NCBI GenBank assembly: GCA_030830595.1
Contig: JAURMS010000196.1
Coordinates: forward strand, 1 to 6,750
DNA length: 6,750 bases
Reading direction: 5' to 3'
Source of the DNA: Gammaproteobacteria bacterium
GTDB taxonomy: Bacteria; Pseudomonadota; Gammaproteobacteria; Steroidobacterales; Steroidobacteraceae
Part shown: in pieces, positions 6,267-6,750 of the stretch
Layout: every line of letters begins with the position of its first letter
Position numbering within the stretch: the stretch's first letter is position 1
Translations under genes and position numbers: made by a program
The notes under the pieces: model-generated
What the model saw: only the letters and a program-made list of their open reading frames with translations
What the model was told of the DNA's origin: nothing
Databases searched by the model: none

Positions 6267-6574
6267 GCCCCCTTCCTTCCCACCGTTGTATCGGTACCAC
6301 AACCCGGCCTGCGGTTTTCCCGCCACTTTGGCTGGACATGTGGTAATGTGCTAAGCGATCGCTGCCCGTCCGCCCTGCATCAACCGGCCAGAATGAGCCT
6401 CGTGCATCGCAGAATTGACCGCGATCAGGTGACAGTTCCTCTGCTGTCCGCCGGTTTTTCTGCCCGTTGGGGTGGCGAGAGTGGGGTTTTCAGGGGAATT
6501 GCCGTGTGCAACGCTCGACAGGTCCTGGCGCGGAGCCGCCTTAGGCGTTGGTCAGTTATAGAGATTCGAGGTTT
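6259..6574 (+). other. Noncoding gap and probable leader of the RRM gene
   Basis: I see no convincing gene in these 316 nt. The DNA is less GC-rich than the neighbouring genes and has several T-runs. Minor structures are a 10-bp palindrome AGCGATCGCT (6354-6363) and a small hairpin CGCC-TTA-GGCG (6537-6547) about 30 nt before the RRM start. No promoter pair with good boxes and spacing stands out: TTGACC at 6415-6420 has no matching -10 box, and TGGTAATGT near 6341-6349 is at best a weak extended -10. Genes for small RRM proteins may have long leaders, so much of this could be 5' UTR. Confidence 0.4.
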
Positions 6575-6750
6575 ATGAAGATTTACGTTGGAAACCTGCC
6601 GTTTTCTGCCACGGAATCCGAGATCAGGGACCTGTTTGGTCAACATGGCACAGTGGAGTCCGTTGCTCTTCCCACGGATCGGGAAACCGGTCGGCCGCGG
6701 GGTTTTGGCTTCGTGGAAATGCCCCAGGGTGATGCAGCCAAGGCGATCGA
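6575..6750 (+). CDS. RRM-type RNA-binding protein, N-terminal part (cut by window edge)
   Basis: The first 58 codons encode an RNA recognition motif. RNP2 is IYVGNL (residues 3-8) and RNP1 is RGFGFVEM (42-49), with RNA-stacking aromatics Y4, F44 and F46. The spacing between motifs and ETGRPRGFGFVEM match the small single-RRM proteins (about 80-120 aa) of cyanobacteria and proteobacteria, which bind RNA and are often cold-induced. ATG 6575 is chosen because RNP2 begins immediately after it, as in the family. GAGG (6568-6571) is only 3 nt away, an unusually short Shine-Dalgarno spacing. Codons such as ATT, GTT, GGA, TTT and TCT are more AT-rich than in the pyruvate carboxylase gene, which could reflect high expression or a different origin. 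The protein's targets cannot be told from sequence. Confidence 0.92.
   Translation, partial: MKIYVGNLPFSATESEIRDLFGQHGTVESVALPTDRETGRPRGFGFVEMPQGDAAKAI

Noticed and set aside
6075..6326. 83-codon minus-strand open frame over the inverted repeat
   Set aside because: The product is low-complexity (KEGGKK, GGGGG) and is produced by the repeat and the G-rich tRNA-like stretch. There is no supported ribosome-binding site.
6348..6578. 76-codon plus-strand frame from GTG overlapping the RRM start by ATGA
   Set aside because: It has many codons rare in high-GC genomes (CTA, AGA, AGG, ATA, TTA), no clear Shine-Dalgarno and no recognisable domain; it is more likely leader RNA, though the overlap is noted as a finding.

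Overview
The window is about 65% GC and fits a Gram-negative proteobacterium, probably a gammaproteobacterium. The reasons are a TonB-dependent outer-membrane vitamin B12 receptor under a cobalamin riboswitch, an exported type 2 asparaginase-like enzyme, a single-chain pyruvate carboxylase of the proteobacterial type and a small RRM RNA-binding protein. I cannot name a species from the sequence.

Layout. Positions 1-374 (minus) hold the first 124 codons of a BtuB-like receptor that runs off the left edge. Its leader (375-701, minus) carries a complete cobalamin riboswitch aptamer at 485-701, and a good sigma70-type promoter sits just upstream (708-736). Divergently, 782-1567 (plus) encodes an inositol-monophosphatase-fold enzyme, best matched to the HisN type of histidinol-phosphatase. 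It converges, with a 13-nt gap, on an exported isoaspartyl peptidase/L-asparaginase (1581-2564, minus). That gene diverges, with 52 nt between start codons, from a complete pyruvate carboxylase gene (2617-6063, plus; 1148 aa with all domains and catalytic motifs). A 511-nt noncoding stretch (6064-6574) follows, and then the start of a small RRM protein (6575 to the right edge, plus).

The genes do not form one pathway or a long operon; each seems to be its own transcription unit. Some metabolic links are possible. BtuB imports B12 and is switched off by it through the riboswitch. Pyruvate carboxylase refills oxaloacetate, the precursor of aspartate, and the exported asparaginase-like enzyme releases aspartate from asparagine or isoaspartyl peptides. 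These links are inference only.

Most of the window is ordinary core metabolism. The least explained part is the gap after pyruvate carboxylase. It contains a 25-bp inverted repeat with one mismatch around a 56-nt spacer (6153-6258). Each arm holds a small palindrome, the right arm is followed by a T-rich run, and the spacer holds a stretch resembling the 3' end of a serine tRNA. It could be a terminator, a structured RNA or a MITE-like element. I see no evidence for a defence system, CRISPR array, insertion sequence or other new multi-gene system here.
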